From: Pelagibius sp964472095
Lineage (GTDB): Bacteria > Pseudomonadota > Alphaproteobacteria > Kiloniellales > Kiloniellaceae
Assembly (NCBI GenBank): GCA_964472095.1
Contig: CAYYIV010000009.1
Coordinates: 62,001 to 126,000, forward strand
Length of the DNA: 64,000 nt
Direction of reading: 5' to 3'
This document shows positions 24,941 to 33,748 of this stretch, in pieces. Position 1 is the first letter of the stretch. The number at the start of each line of letters is the position of its first letter. Position numbers and translations under genes: made by a program. Under the pieces are notes generated by a model, which made no database searches, had not been told where the DNA came from, and saw only the letters and a program-made list of their open reading frames with translations.

Positions 24941-25258
24941 TCAGTTCTCGGGCAGGGCGAGGCGAACGAGGCCCTTGATCGGAGCCTGGGGGTCCTGCGG
25001 CTCGCCGCGGCGCAGGATGACGATCTTTCCCTCGCGGGCCAGATGCAGCGCCCGCTGGCGCACGGCGTTCAGGTAGCGCCGCCAGAGATCGGGCGGATCG
25101 CTCTTCTTGCGGCGGCGCTCGGCGAATGAGCGGGCGATGTCGTCGGGGCTGAGGCTCGCCCCCGCCCCAGCATCGTGCAGGAGCTCGAGGATGGCCTGTG
25201 CCACTGCATCGGGGTGGCCGGCGCCCTCGGCGGAGCGGCTTTCTTCATGGTCTGTCAT
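24941..25258 (-). CDS. DUF3253 family small protein
   Basis: This 105-residue protein probably folds as a winged helix. It has VAQAILELLHDAGAGASLSP, then DDIARSFAERRRKKSDPPDLW and RYLNAVRQRALHLAREGKIV, ending ILRRGEPQDPQAPIKGLVRL. The order of helices and the final basic hairpin fit DUF3253, whose members are predicted nucleic-acid binders of unknown role. It is transcribed away from the NnrU-like gene and ends 3 bases from folD. Confidence 0.85.
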   Translation of the reverse strand: MTDHEESRSAEGAGHPDAVAQAILELLHDAGAGASLSPDDIARSFAERRRKKSDPPDLWRRYLNAVRQRALHLAREGKIVILRRGEPQDPQAPIKGLVRLALPEN

Positions 25259-25355
25259 GGCCGCTGCTTAGCACGGTGCCGCCCGGGCGCAACAGCCTTT
25301 TCCGGCGGGACATTCGCGCTGGACGCTGGCGCCGAGGCCGACCATAGTTCGGCCC

Positions 25356-26057
25356 ATGCTTGAGACCACGAACGCTCTGATTGCAGCGACCCTGGCCTTC
25401 GTCGGCGGTCACTTTCTGCTGTCGAGTCGGCCGCTCAGACCCCTCCTCAACGCGCGCTTCGGCGAGCGCGGCTTCCGTCTGATCTACTCGGCCGCCATGG
25501 TGGCGGCCCTGGTGTGGATGCTGGTGGCCTACCGCAATGCGCCGGTCGTGCCGGTATGGGATCCCGCACCGGTCCTCGCCTGGGTGCCGCTCCTGATCAT
25601 GCCGCTTGCCGCCATCCTGCTGGTCGCGGGCCTCACCAGCCCCAATCCGACCCTGGTGGGTGGCGAACGCTTTCTCGACGGCGCCCCCGGCTCACCGGCG
25701 GTGGGCATCCTCTCGATCACCCGCCATCCTTTCCTCTGGGGCACCGGCCTGTGGGCGCTGTCGCACCTGCTGGCGAACGGCGACCTCACCTCCATGGTAA
25801 TGATGGGCGGCATCGCCGTGCTCAGCTTCGGCGGCATGCGCCACATCGACCTGCGCCGCGAGTCCAACCTCGGGGCGACCTGGGGACCGATGAAGCTGAC
25901 CACCAGCGTGCTGCCCTTCGCCGCCGTGCTGTCCGGCCGCAGCAAGATCGACTGGCGCGGCATAGGCTGGTGGCGCCCGGCCCTCGGTCTGGTGGTCTAT
26001 GCCGTTCTGCTGCACCTCCACAGCGGCCTCATCGGCGTCTCGCCGCTGCCGATCTGA
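25356..26057 (+). CDS. NnrU family membrane protein
   Basis: This 233-residue protein of the NnrU family has about six membrane segments. Landmarks are the N-terminal VGGHFLLSSRPLRPLLNARFG, the hallmark SITRHPFLWGTGLWALSHLL and LSFGGMRHIDLRR. NnrU was named for its place in nitrite/nitric oxide respiration clusters, and relatives (including isoprenoid isomerases of the Z-ISO type) may bind heme through conserved His residues. No denitrification gene is nearby, so the physiological role here is open. The 97-base region upstream is shared with the divergent DUF3253 gene. Confidence 0.88.
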   Translation: MLETTNALIAATLAFVGGHFLLSSRPLRPLLNARFGERGFRLIYSAAMVAALVWMLVAYRNAPVVPVWDPAPVLAWVPLLIMPLAAILLVAGLTSPNPTLVGGERFLDGAPGSPAVGILSITRHPFLWGTGLWALSHLLANGDLTSMVMMGGIAVLSFGGMRHIDLRRESNLGATWGPMKLTTSVLPFAAVLSGRSKIDWRGIGWWRPALGLVVYAVLLHLHSGLIGVSPLPI

Positions 26058-26142
26058 CTTTTGTTTGCTCCCGCGTCGGGGCAAAGCCAGATGACAATGT
26101 CCCAAGGCAATTTCCTACAAGGGTTGCGGGCAGCCTTGCGCC

Positions 26143-26279
26143 AGAGCAAATCACGGTCGCATGGAATCGCCTTCGGCGATCCATCGGCCGTGTGAATCTG
26201 CTCTACCCGCTTGAATGAGATCGGATTCACGCGGTCAGACGGAACCACCGAGTGGTTCCGTCTGACCGCGATCCGATCT
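26143..26279. repeat. Two adjacent palindromes (one near-perfect, 62 bases) upstream of the AraC-type gene
   Basis: This fills most of the 233-base gap at 26058-26290. The second palindrome has perfect 19-base arms, 26230-26248 and 26252-26270, with a CGA loop. Outer arms 26218-26226 and 26271-26279 continue the symmetry after a 3-base bulge. The first, 26143-26204, is imperfect: AGAGCA pairs with TGCTCT at the ends and ATCGCC with GGCGAT around a TTC loop. The position near 26280 and the compact double hairpin suggest a dispersed intergenic element of alphaproteobacteria, or a terminator for the NnrU-type gene. It ends about 11 bases before the AraC-type start codon. Confidence 0.7.
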
Positions 26280-26290
26280 AGACTGCCGCC

Positions 26291-27214
26291 ATGGCGATCG
26301 ACCAGCAGACGGCCTATGCCCTCTCCGCGCGGGAGGCGTCCGGGCCTCGCGACAGCACGGCTTCGAACGACGGCTCCGTGGTGGATCGCGCCGGCGGCGA
26401 TGCCGTTTGCTTCTGGCGCGAGCGCCGCTTTGACGACCTGGAGTGTCTGAAGGCGCGCTTCTTCCGGCATTCCTATGCCCTCCACGTGCACGACACCTTC
26501 GCCATCGGCGTGATCCTGGCTGGTGCCGAGGTTTTCCGCTATCGCGGCCAGCGCCATACCGCCCCGGCCGGCAGCCTGGTGGCGGTGAACCCCGACGAGC
26601 TGCACGACGGCGCCCCGTCTGAGGAAGGCTACGCCTATCGCATGCTCTACCCCTCGGTGGCGCTGGTGCAGTCCATCGCCGACGGGCTGGGCGACAGGGC
26701 GGCAGGCTTTCCGGCCTTCCGCGGGCCGGTGCTGAACGACCCGGAGGTGGCGGCCCGCCTCAGCGCGGCCCATGCGCTGATGGAGGGCCGTGCCGACCGC
26801 CTGGCAGTTGACGAAGCTTTCACCGAGGCGCTTAGCCTCATGGTCCGGCGTCACAGCTGGAGCGATCCGCAGGGCCGCCGCCCCGGCCGTGAGGCGGCGC
26901 CGATCCGGCGCGCCCGCCAGCTGGCGGATGAGTCATACATGCAAGACCTGACCCTGGACGCGCTTGCGTCGGCGGCAGGCTTGAGCCGCTTCTATTTTCT
27001 GCGCGCCTTCCGGCGCGAAGTCGGGGTGACGCCCCACGCCTACCTCACCGGCCGGCGCATCGCCGCGGCCAAGGCACTGCTCGGCGGCGACCAGCCGCTC
27101 AGCGAGGTGGCGCTGGCCTGCGGTTTCTACGACCAGAGCCACTTCACCCGCAGCTTCAAGGGCTGCACCGGCCTCACCCCCGGCCAGTACCGCCGCGGCA
27201 GCATCGCGGCGTAG
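26291..27214 (+). CDS. AraC family transcriptional regulator
   Basis: This 307-residue regulator has an N-terminal cupin-like ligand domain and a C-terminal double HTH. The first part contains HSYALHVHDTFAIGVILAGA, then the HTAPAGSLVAVNPDELHDG turn typical of the AraC-binding domain. The HTH part has LTLDALASAAGLSRFYFLRA, FRREVGVTPHAYLTGRRI and EVALACGFYDQSHFTRSFK, then GLTPGQYRR. It belongs to the group often adjacent to AzlCD or LysE exporters, and probably controls the azlC-azlD pair 124 bases downstream in response to an amino acid. The start lies 11 bases after the long palindrome. Confidence 0.92.
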   Translation: MAIDQQTAYALSAREASGPRDSTASNDGSVVDRAGGDAVCFWRERRFDDLECLKARFFRHSYALHVHDTFAIGVILAGAEVFRYRGQRHTAPAGSLVAVNPDELHDGAPSEEGYAYRMLYPSVALVQSIADGLGDRAAGFPAFRGPVLNDPEVAARLSAAHALMEGRADRLAVDEAFTEALSLMVRRHSWSDPQGRRPGREAAPIRRARQLADESYMQDLTLDALASAAGLSRFYFLRAFRREVGVTPHAYLTGRRIAAAKALLGGDQPLSEVALACGFYDQSHFTRSFKGCTGLTPGQYRRGSIAA

Positions 27215-27289
27215 CTCCGCGTCTCGCCGCGCGCGATCGCACTGGGCCTCCGTTTTCAGCAATCCCGTGCAAGACTCGGGAAGAACGCT

Positions 27290-27315
27290 GCCCCAAATTT
27301 CCGGTAGTTTGGGGC
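27290..27315 (+). promoter_or_regulatory. Inverted repeat between the AraC-type gene and azlC
   Basis: GCCCCAAA (27290-27297) pairs with TTTGGGGC (27308-27315) over a 10-base spacer, 23 bases before the azlC start. It may be an operator for the upstream regulator, or a terminator of its gene (TCTTGC follows). Confidence 0.45.
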
Positions 27316-27337
27316 TCTTGCAAAGTTGGATTGCCGC

Positions 27338-28057
27338 ATGACCGCATCCGTTTCCAGTCGCCGCGGCGAGTTCGCCGCCGGCGCCTTCACCATTCTGCCG
27401 TTGCTGGTGGCCGTGGTGCCCTTCGGCCTGCTGCTCGGCACCCTGGCGGCGCAGAAGGGCCTCTCACCCCTGGAGACGGCGCTGATGAGCGCCACGATCT
27501 TCGCCGGCGCCTCCCAGTTCGTGGCGGTGGAGATCTGGACCACGCCGGCGGCGGTCGCCCTGCTGACGGCAACCGCCCTGATGGTGAACCTGCGCCATGT
27601 GCTCATGGGTGCAGCGATGGCTCCGCATCTGCGGGGCTGGCCGCGCGGCTCGATCTATGGCGGCCTCTTCTTCATGGCTGACGAGATCTGGGCCTTCGCC
27701 CTGAAGCGCGGCGCCGAGCGGCCGCTGACGCCGGCCTACTACTTCGGCCTCTCCCTGCCGCTCTATCTCGGCTGGGTGTTGACGACTACCTTAGGGGCGA
27801 TCTTCGGAGGCGTGCTGCAGGATCCGGCGCGCTACGGCCTCGACTTCGCCTTCACTGCCGTCTTCCTGACCCTGCTGGTCAGCCTGTGGAAAGGCAAGCG
27901 CACCTTCTATCCCTGGGCCGCCGCGGCGCTGGTGGCAGTCGCCGCCCACCAGCTGCTGCCCGGGGTCTGGTACATCGCTTTCGGCGGACTTGCTGGCACC
28001 CTGGTCGGCGCCTGCCAGGGCCCGGCCACACTGAAGGAGGCGACGGATGCAGCTTGA
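27338..28057 (+). CDS. azlC: AzlC family amino acid exporter subunit
   Basis: This 239-residue membrane protein is of the AzlC (YgaZ) family, the large subunit of branched-chain amino acid exporters. It has FTILPLLVAVVPFGLLLGTL, the conserved ALMSATIFAGASQFVAVEIW and VNLRHVLMGAAMAPHL, and then several further membrane segments. The SQF and NxRH-like motifs are family markers. ATG at 27338 was chosen; a TTG four codons upstream is possible. The small partner azlD starts inside its 3' end. The adjacent AraC gene suggests substrate-induced expression. Confidence 0.92.
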   Translation: MTASVSSRRGEFAAGAFTILPLLVAVVPFGLLLGTLAAQKGLSPLETALMSATIFAGASQFVAVEIWTTPAAVALLTATALMVNLRHVLMGAAMAPHLRGWPRGSIYGGLFFMADEIWAFALKRGAERPLTPAYYFGLSLPLYLGWVLTTTLGAIFGGVLQDPARYGLDFAFTAVFLTLLVSLWKGKRTFYPWAAAALVAVAAHQLLPGVWYIAFGGLAGTLVGACQGPATLKEATDAA

Positions 28058-28364
28058 TCCCCTCCACCTCGATCCGTGGGTGCTCGCCGCCATCGCCGGC
28101 ATGGCGCTCGCAACCTATTTTACCAGGTTTATCGGTTACTGGCTGGTGCGCCGCACGGTGGTGACCGGGCGCCTCGCCGGCGCCCTGGAAGCTGTGCCCG
28201 GCGCCGTGCTCACCGCCATCATTGCGCCGATGGCGCTGGCAACCGGCCCGGCGGAAACCGCGGCGGCGGCGCTCACCGTGCTGATGGCGCTGCGCCTGCC
28301 GCTCATCGTCGCCGTGGCCGGCGGCTGCCTCGCTGTGGTCGCCCTGCGCGCCATGATCGGCTAG
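28047..28364 (+). CDS. azlD: AzlD family amino acid exporter subunit
   Basis: This 105-residue membrane protein of the AzlD (YgaH) family has three to four membrane segments. WVLAAIAGMALATYFTRFIG includes the conserved TxxxRF motif, followed by LEAVPGAVLTAIIAPMAL. AzlD pairs with AzlC to export branched-chain or related amino acids. The gene overlaps azlC by 11 bases, so the two are translationally coupled. A second, unlinked azlDC pair occurs at 57980-59123. Confidence 0.9.
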   Translation: MQLDPLHLDPWVLAAIAGMALATYFTRFIGYWLVRRTVVTGRLAGALEAVPGAVLTAIIAPMALATGPAETAAAALTVLMALRLPLIVAVAGGCLAVVALRAMIG

Positions 28365-28472
28365 GCGGCGAAATTTTTCCGCCCCAGGGGCGACAGCGCC
28401 GCGGCGGTCGTGCTAGGATTGCGTTTCACGCTATTTCCTTTCATCGCCACAAATTTTGATTTGGGAGCTTCC

Positions 28473-28682
28473 ATGGCAACCAACGCAGAGATTGCTGCGC
28501 GCCTGCTGCGCGACGCCGCCGGATTTTTTCGCTCGGTCGGCGAGCAGAATCCGCCGCTCAAGGAGCACATGGACCACAACGCCCAGGCCTTCGAGGTGAT
28601 GGCCGAGCGGGTCGAGACCGACCCGACCGGCGAGGCGAACTTCGGCCAACCGACGGCTGGCAACGAAGCTCAGCAGGGCTAG
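28473..28682 (+). CDS. Small soluble hypothetical protein
   Basis: This is a 69-residue acidic protein. It begins MATNAEIAARLLRDAAGFFR and then reads KEHMDHNAQAFEVMAERV before an unstructured Gly/Pro/Gln-rich tail. Helical prediction over the first 50 residues is clear by eye. ATG at 28473 sits 8 bases after GGGAG, and the upstream open frame is not convincing. I recognise no family with certainty; short proteins with a similar N-terminus occur in alphaproteobacteria, but I cannot assign a role. It is convergent with argG (20-base gap) and stands alone on its strand, separated from azlD by 108 bases that hold a small GC hairpin. Confidence 0.7.
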   Translation: MATNAEIAARLLRDAAGFFRSVGEQNPPLKEHMDHNAQAFEVMAERVETDPTGEANFGQPTAGNEAQQG

Positions 28683-28702
28683 GGGCGACCCGCGCCGGAC
28701 GG

Positions 28703-29914
28703 TTACCGCTTCTGGCGGTTCAACAGGCGCAGACGCAGCGCGTTCAGCTTGATGAAGCCGGCGGCGTCGCGCTGGTCGTAGACGGTGTCCTCCTCGAAGG
28801 TCACGTGCTCCATGGAGTAAAGCGAGTCCGGCGACTTGCGGCCCTCGACAATGACATTGCCCTTGTAGAGCTTCAGGCGCACCGTGCCGTTCACCCGCGC
28901 CTGGCTCTTGTCGATCAGCGCCTGCAGCATCTCGCGCTCGGGCGACCACCAGAAGCCGTTGTAGATCAGCTCGGCGTAGCGCGGCATCAGCTCGTCCTTC
29001 AGGTGCGCCGCGCCGCGGTCGAGTGTGATCGACTCCATGGCCCGGTGAGCGACCGAGAGGATGGTGCCGCCCGGCGTCTCGTAGACGCCGCGGCTCTTCA
29101 TGCCGACGAAGCGGTTCTCGACCAGATCGAGGCGGCCGATGCCGTTGTCGCCGCCCAGCTTGTTGAGGCGGGTGAGCAGCGCGGCCGGCGACAGCGTCTC
29201 GCCGTCGATGCCTACGGGATCGCCTTGTTCGAAGTCGATGGTGATGACCGTCGGCCTGTCGGGCGCCTCTTCGGGAGAGACGCTGCGCGAGAAGACGTAT
29301 TCCTCCGGCGCGTCCCAGGGATCCTCCAGCACCTTCCCCTCGGCGGAGATGTGCAGCAGGTTGGCGTCGACCGAGAAGGGTGCTTCGCCGCGCTTGTCCT
29401 TGGCGATGGGGATCTGGTGTTCCTCGGCGAAGGCGATGAGGCGGGTGCGGCTGGTCAGGTCCCACTCGCGCCAGGGTGCGATCACCTTGATGTCCGGGTT
29501 GAGGGCGTAGTAGCCGAGCTCGAAGCGCACCTGGTCGTTACCCTTGCCGGTGGCGCCGTGGCAGACGGCATCGGCACCGGTCTCGGCCGCGATCTCGATC
29601 TGCCGCCTGGCGATCAGCGGGCGGGCGATGGAGGTGCCAAGCAGGTAGACCCCCTCGTAGAGGGCGTTGGCGCGGAACATCGGGAAGACGTAGTCGCGCA
29701 CGAAGGTCTCACGCAGGTCCTCGATGTAGATGTTGGCCGGCTTGATGCCCAGCAGCTCGGCCTTCTTGCGGGCCGGCTCCAGTTCCTCGCCCTGGCCGAG
29801 GTCGGCAGTGAAGGTGACCACCTCGCAGTTATAGGTGGTCTGCAGCCACTTCAGGATAACGGAGGTGTCGAGGCCGCCGGAATAGGCGAGCACGACTTTC
29901 TTGATCTCGGACAT
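28703..29914 (-). CDS. argG: Argininosuccinate synthase
   Basis: ArgG joins citrulline and aspartate with ATP to argininosuccinate in arginine synthesis. It has 403 residues, the usual length. The ATP-binding P-loop is VLAYSGGLDTSVILKWL at the N-terminus. The citrulline/aspartate-binding stretches CHGATGKGNDQVRFELGY and APWREWDLTSR follow, then GRLDLVENRFVGMKSRGVYE in the synthetase domain. All key residues appear intact. It stands alone, with its own promoter boxes just upstream. Confidence 0.97.
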   Translation of the reverse strand: MSEIKKVVLAYSGGLDTSVILKWLQTTYNCEVVTFTADLGQGEELEPARKKAELLGIKPANIYIEDLRETFVRDYVFPMFRANALYEGVYLLGTSIARPLIARRQIEIAAETGADAVCHGATGKGNDQVRFELGYYALNPDIKVIAPWREWDLTSRTRLIAFAEEHQIPIAKDKRGEAPFSVDANLLHISAEGKVLEDPWDAPEEYVFSRSVSPEEAPDRPTVITIDFEQGDPVGIDGETLSPAALLTRLNKLGGDNGIGRLDLVENRFVGMKSRGVYETPGGTILSVAHRAMESITLDRGAAHLKDELMPRYAELIYNGFWWSPEREMLQALIDKSQARVNGTVRLKLYKGNVIVEGRKSPDSLYSMEHVTFEEDTVYDQRDAAGFIKLNALRLRLLNRQKR

Positions 29915-29949
29915 GGTGGATGTACGCCCCTAACGGAAAATCCGCGCGG

Positions 29950-29977
29950 AGTATAGGCAAAGTGCCCCCGTGAGCAA
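29950..29977 (-). promoter_or_regulatory. Probable argG promoter
   Basis: On the minus strand TTGCTC (29972-29977) and TATACT (29950-29955) are separated by 16 bases. The -10 matches 5 of 6. Initiation would fall near 29943, about 30 bases before the argG ATG. No ARG box was recognised. Confidence 0.6.
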
Positions 29978-30004
29978 GGGGCTGCACAAGCGGGCAGGCA
30001 GGGG

Positions 30005-31141
<1,137 letters not shown>

Positions 31142-31220
31142 GGGCCTCTAAATAGGCCCTCCCGAGGCTTAAAACCAGCGGATTCCGGCGTCGCAGGCCA
31201 GCCGATCCAGGCGTTAATCC

Positions 31221-31751
31221 TTACAAGCCGCAGGCCTGGCCGATGGCCTGGTAGGCCCGGGTGAAGCCGGACAGCGAGTAGGTGTCCTTGGTGTTGGTGC
31301 CCCGCGAGGAGGTGCCCTCGACCACCATGGTGCTGCCTTTGATCATGGCCTGCACCAGCTGGTTATCGGTGTCCTTGTCCACCGTCCAGGCCGACTCGCC
31401 CTCGGTGAAGAGGCGTACCTTCAAGGCGCCGACGGCGACTTCCACCGGGGAGCTTTCCTGGTAGACGTAGCCCGCCAGGATGCTCACCTCGTCGCGCCGG
31501 TTCTCGCCCGGCCGGTGGGTCACCATGGCGTGGATCTTGCCGCGCACGGAATAGCTGCCCTCGGCCCTGGTCGGCTCGCTGGCCACGAAGCAGACCTGGG
31601 TGCCGTTCTCCTCGTACTTGAAGGCACTCCAATCGGAGAAGTCGCCGAGCCGCTCGATCGACTGGGCCTGGGCGCCGGCTAGCGGCAGGATAGCCAGCGC
31701 GGCAGCGAGGCACAGGGGGGCGAAAGCGAGGCGGGTAAGTCTTGATGGCAT
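31221..31751 (-). CDS. Invasion-associated locus B (IalB) family periplasmic protein
   Basis: This 176-residue secreted protein has a clear signal peptide (MPSRLTRLAFAPLCLAAALA, ending near GAQAQ) and an IalB-like domain: FSDWSAFKYEENGTQVCFVA, then RDEVSILAGYVYQESSPVEV and LSGFTRAYQAIGQACGL. Two Cys residues may form a disulfide. IalB was first linked to erythrocyte invasion in Bartonella, but the family is common in free-living alphaproteobacteria with unknown function. Two starts are possible: ATG 31751 gives a normal signal peptide; ATG 31784 would make an almost leaderless message. I prefer 31751. Confidence 0.85.
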   Translation of the reverse strand: MPSRLTRLAFAPLCLAAALAILPLAGAQAQSIERLGDFSDWSAFKYEENGTQVCFVASEPTRAEGSYSVRGKIHAMVTHRPGENRRDEVSILAGYVYQESSPVEVAVGALKVRLFTEGESAWTVDKDTDNQLVQAMIKGSTMVVEGTSSRGTNTKDTYSLSGFTRAYQAIGQACGL

Positions 31752-32052
31752 GGGCTCTGCTGATGGGATGTTATTCTGAAGCATGGCGAATACTATAGGA
31801 TCGGCGGCCGGTGTCGCCACCCCTGCGTTAGTGGACTCCGGGGAAAGCGCTCCATGACGGCGCGCGCGTGGCTGAAGATCAGCGCAGAATGAGTCTTTTT
31901 TTGGGCGCTGGTGCCGCTGCGCCGACGGCGACCCGCCAGGCGGAAGACCCGCCGCCGCGAGGCCGTCGGTCTCTCGTCCTTTTTCTTCGATTCGGAGTAC
32001 GGCGAGAGCCGAAATCGATTGTTTCGATTAGATCCTCGGGAGGGACGCGGCC
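31752..32052. other. 301-base intergenic region without a gene
   Basis: On the IalB side there is a minus-strand TATAGT box (31792-31797) without a good -35. Near the methyltransferase end there is a short AT-rich hairpin, AATCGA (32013-32018) with TCGATT (32024-32029). A run of seven T residues at about 31893 has no stem before it. I see no open frame with coding character. Confidence 0.5.
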
Positions 32053-32589
32053 CTAGCTGTCTCGCTTGCGGCGCACCTTCTGGGCGCCCTGTACGTGCTC
32101 GGGCAACGGCAGCGGCGCGGCACGCGGGTTCACCGGCCGGCGCGCGAAGCGGCCCTGGCTGATCATGCGGTCGTACATGACGATGGCGCCGGCGGTGCCG
32201 ACGTTGATGCAGAACTTCGTCGGGATCTTCACCAGGTGGTCGCAGCGTGCCTGCAGCACCGGCGACAGGCTGCCGCGCTCACGGCCCAGCACGTAGGCCG
32301 CCGCCTGCGGGTGGAAGAAGGTCGGCAGCTCGATGGCGTCCTCGGTCAGCTCGACGCCGACCAAGGCGCAGCCGCGCGGCAGCATCAGTTCCGCCACAGT
32401 GGCGTAGGTGTAGAGCGGCAGGTGCCTGGCCGCGTCGGAGGTGTCCGCCTGCTTCACCTCATGGGCGTTGAAGGCGGCTTCGACGGTGAAGAAGAAGCTG
32501 GCCCCGAAGGCGTGTGCCGACCGCATCAGGCTGCCCAGGTTCATGGGCTTGCTGATGCCCTCGGCTCCGATGGCGAAGTATCCACGCAT
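32053..32589 (-). CDS. SpoU/TrmH family RNA methyltransferase
   Basis: This 178-residue SPOUT-class methyltransferase acts on tRNA or rRNA ribose 2'-OH. The three family motifs are visible: motif 1 PMNLGSLMRSAHAFGASFFF, motif 2 YVLGRERGSLSPVLQARCDH and motif 3 KIPTKFCINVGTAGAIVMYD. There is no N-terminal substrate-binding domain, so it is the minimal TrmL/TrmH-like form. The C-terminal 30 residues are Arg/Pro-rich and probably bind RNA. ATG at 32589 was chosen because the frame upstream lacks similarity. It is divergent from the asparaginase gene (98 bases). Confidence 0.9.
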   Translation of the reverse strand: MRGYFAIGAEGISKPMNLGSLMRSAHAFGASFFFTVEAAFNAHEVKQADTSDAARHLPLYTYATVAELMLPRGCALVGVELTEDAIELPTFFHPQAAAYVLGRERGSLSPVLQARCDHLVKIPTKFCINVGTAGAIVMYDRMISQGRFARRPVNPRAAPLPLPEHVQGAQKVRRKRDS

Positions 32590-32687
32590 GGCCGCAGAAC
32601 TTGCATGGACCGGACCGCGGAGGCAAGCTGCTTGCGGGCGCGGGCCGTGCTGCCGCGCCGTCCCCATTTCCGCAAGATTCCGCCATC

Positions 32688-33734
32688 ATGTCCCCAGAAA
32701 ACCACTCCAAGTCAGCCGACGCCGAGGCCGCCAATCCGCTGCTGATCGAGGTGACCCGCGGCAACCAGGTGGAAAGTCGCCATCGCGCCGCCGTCGCCGT
32801 GGTCGATACCGCCGGGGCCTTGGTGCTCTCCGCGGGCAACACCGAACGCCCGGTCTATGCCCGCTCGGCCATCAAGTCGCTGCAGGCCATTGCCGTGGTC
32901 GAAAGCGGCGCCGCCGATGCCTTCGGCCTGTCACCGGCGGAACTGGCGCTGACCTGCGCCAGCCACAGCGGCGAGCCGCGCCACGTCGAGGCGGTCACCG
33001 CCTGGCTGCAACGTCTCGGCCTGAGCGCCGCGGACCTGGAATGCGGGCCGCAGCTGCCGGGGTACGAGCCGGCGCTGATCGCCCTCCTGGCCGGCGGCGG
33101 CCAGGCGACGGCCGCCCACAACAACTGCTCGGGAAAGCACAGCGGCTTCCTCACCCTGGCGCGCCACCTCGGCGTGCCGACGCGGGGCTACGTGAACTAC
33201 GAGCACCCGGTGCAGCAGCGCATCCTCGGCGTGCTGGAGGCGATGACCGGCCTGGACCTCGGCGCGGCGCCGCGCGGCATCGACGGCTGCGGCATTCCGG
33301 TGATCGGCGTTCCGCTCGGCAACATGGCGCTCGCCATGGCCCGCCTCGGCGCGCCGGACGACCAGCCGGAGGCGCGGCAGGCGGCCTGCGCGCGCCTGCG
33401 CCGGGCGGTGGCGGCGCATCCATTCATGGTCGCCGGCAGCGGGCGCTTCGACACCCGGGTGATGGAACTGACCGGTGAGAAGGCCTTCATCAAGACCGGC
33501 GCCGAAGGTGTCTACTGTGCCGCCTTCCCGGAGCTCGGCCTCGGCGTCGCCATCAAGGTCGACGACGGCGCCGGCCGCGCGGCGGAGATCCTCATGGCCC
33601 GGCTGCTCGCCCGCTTCGAGATCCTCAGCGAGGCGCAGGCCGCCGGCCTCGGCGGCCTCTTCACCGTGCCGGTGCTGAACCGCGCCGGCCGCAGCGTCGG
33701 GGAGATCCGCCCGGCCGCGCAGATCCCCTTCTGA
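32688..33734 (+). CDS. Asparaginase (PF06089, bacterial asparaginase II type)
   Basis: This 348-residue protein is of the stand-alone asparaginase family found in rhizobia and relatives, which is structurally unrelated to E. coli AnsB and is serine beta-lactamase-like in fold. Landmarks are NPLLIEVTRGNQVESRHRAA, RPVYARSAIKSLQAIAVVES with the SxxK pair, ALTCASHSGEP, and HNNCSGKHSGFLTLARHLGV with conserved Cys, Ser and Lys. Also present are GIDGCGIPVIGVPLGNMALA and EKAFIKTGAEGVYCAAFPEL. Activity would convert asparagine to aspartate and ammonia. The start follows a weak ribosome site. Confidence 0.92.
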   Translation: MSPENHSKSADAEAANPLLIEVTRGNQVESRHRAAVAVVDTAGALVLSAGNTERPVYARSAIKSLQAIAVVESGAADAFGLSPAELALTCASHSGEPRHVEAVTAWLQRLGLSAADLECGPQLPGYEPALIALLAGGGQATAAHNNCSGKHSGFLTLARHLGVPTRGYVNYEHPVQQRILGVLEAMTGLDLGAAPRGIDGCGIPVIGVPLGNMALAMARLGAPDDQPEARQAACARLRRAVAAHPFMVAGSGRFDTRVMELTGEKAFIKTGAEGVYCAAFPELGLGVAIKVDDGAGRAAEILMARLLARFEILSEAQAAGLGGLFTVPVLNRAGRSVGEIRPAAQIPF

Positions 33735-33748
33735 GGGCGCGGGGTGCC

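Noticed and set aside
31868..32056. Plus-strand 62-codon frame in the gap before the SpoU-type gene
   Set aside because: Arg/Pro-rich with no ribosome site; probably chance in GC-rich DNA.
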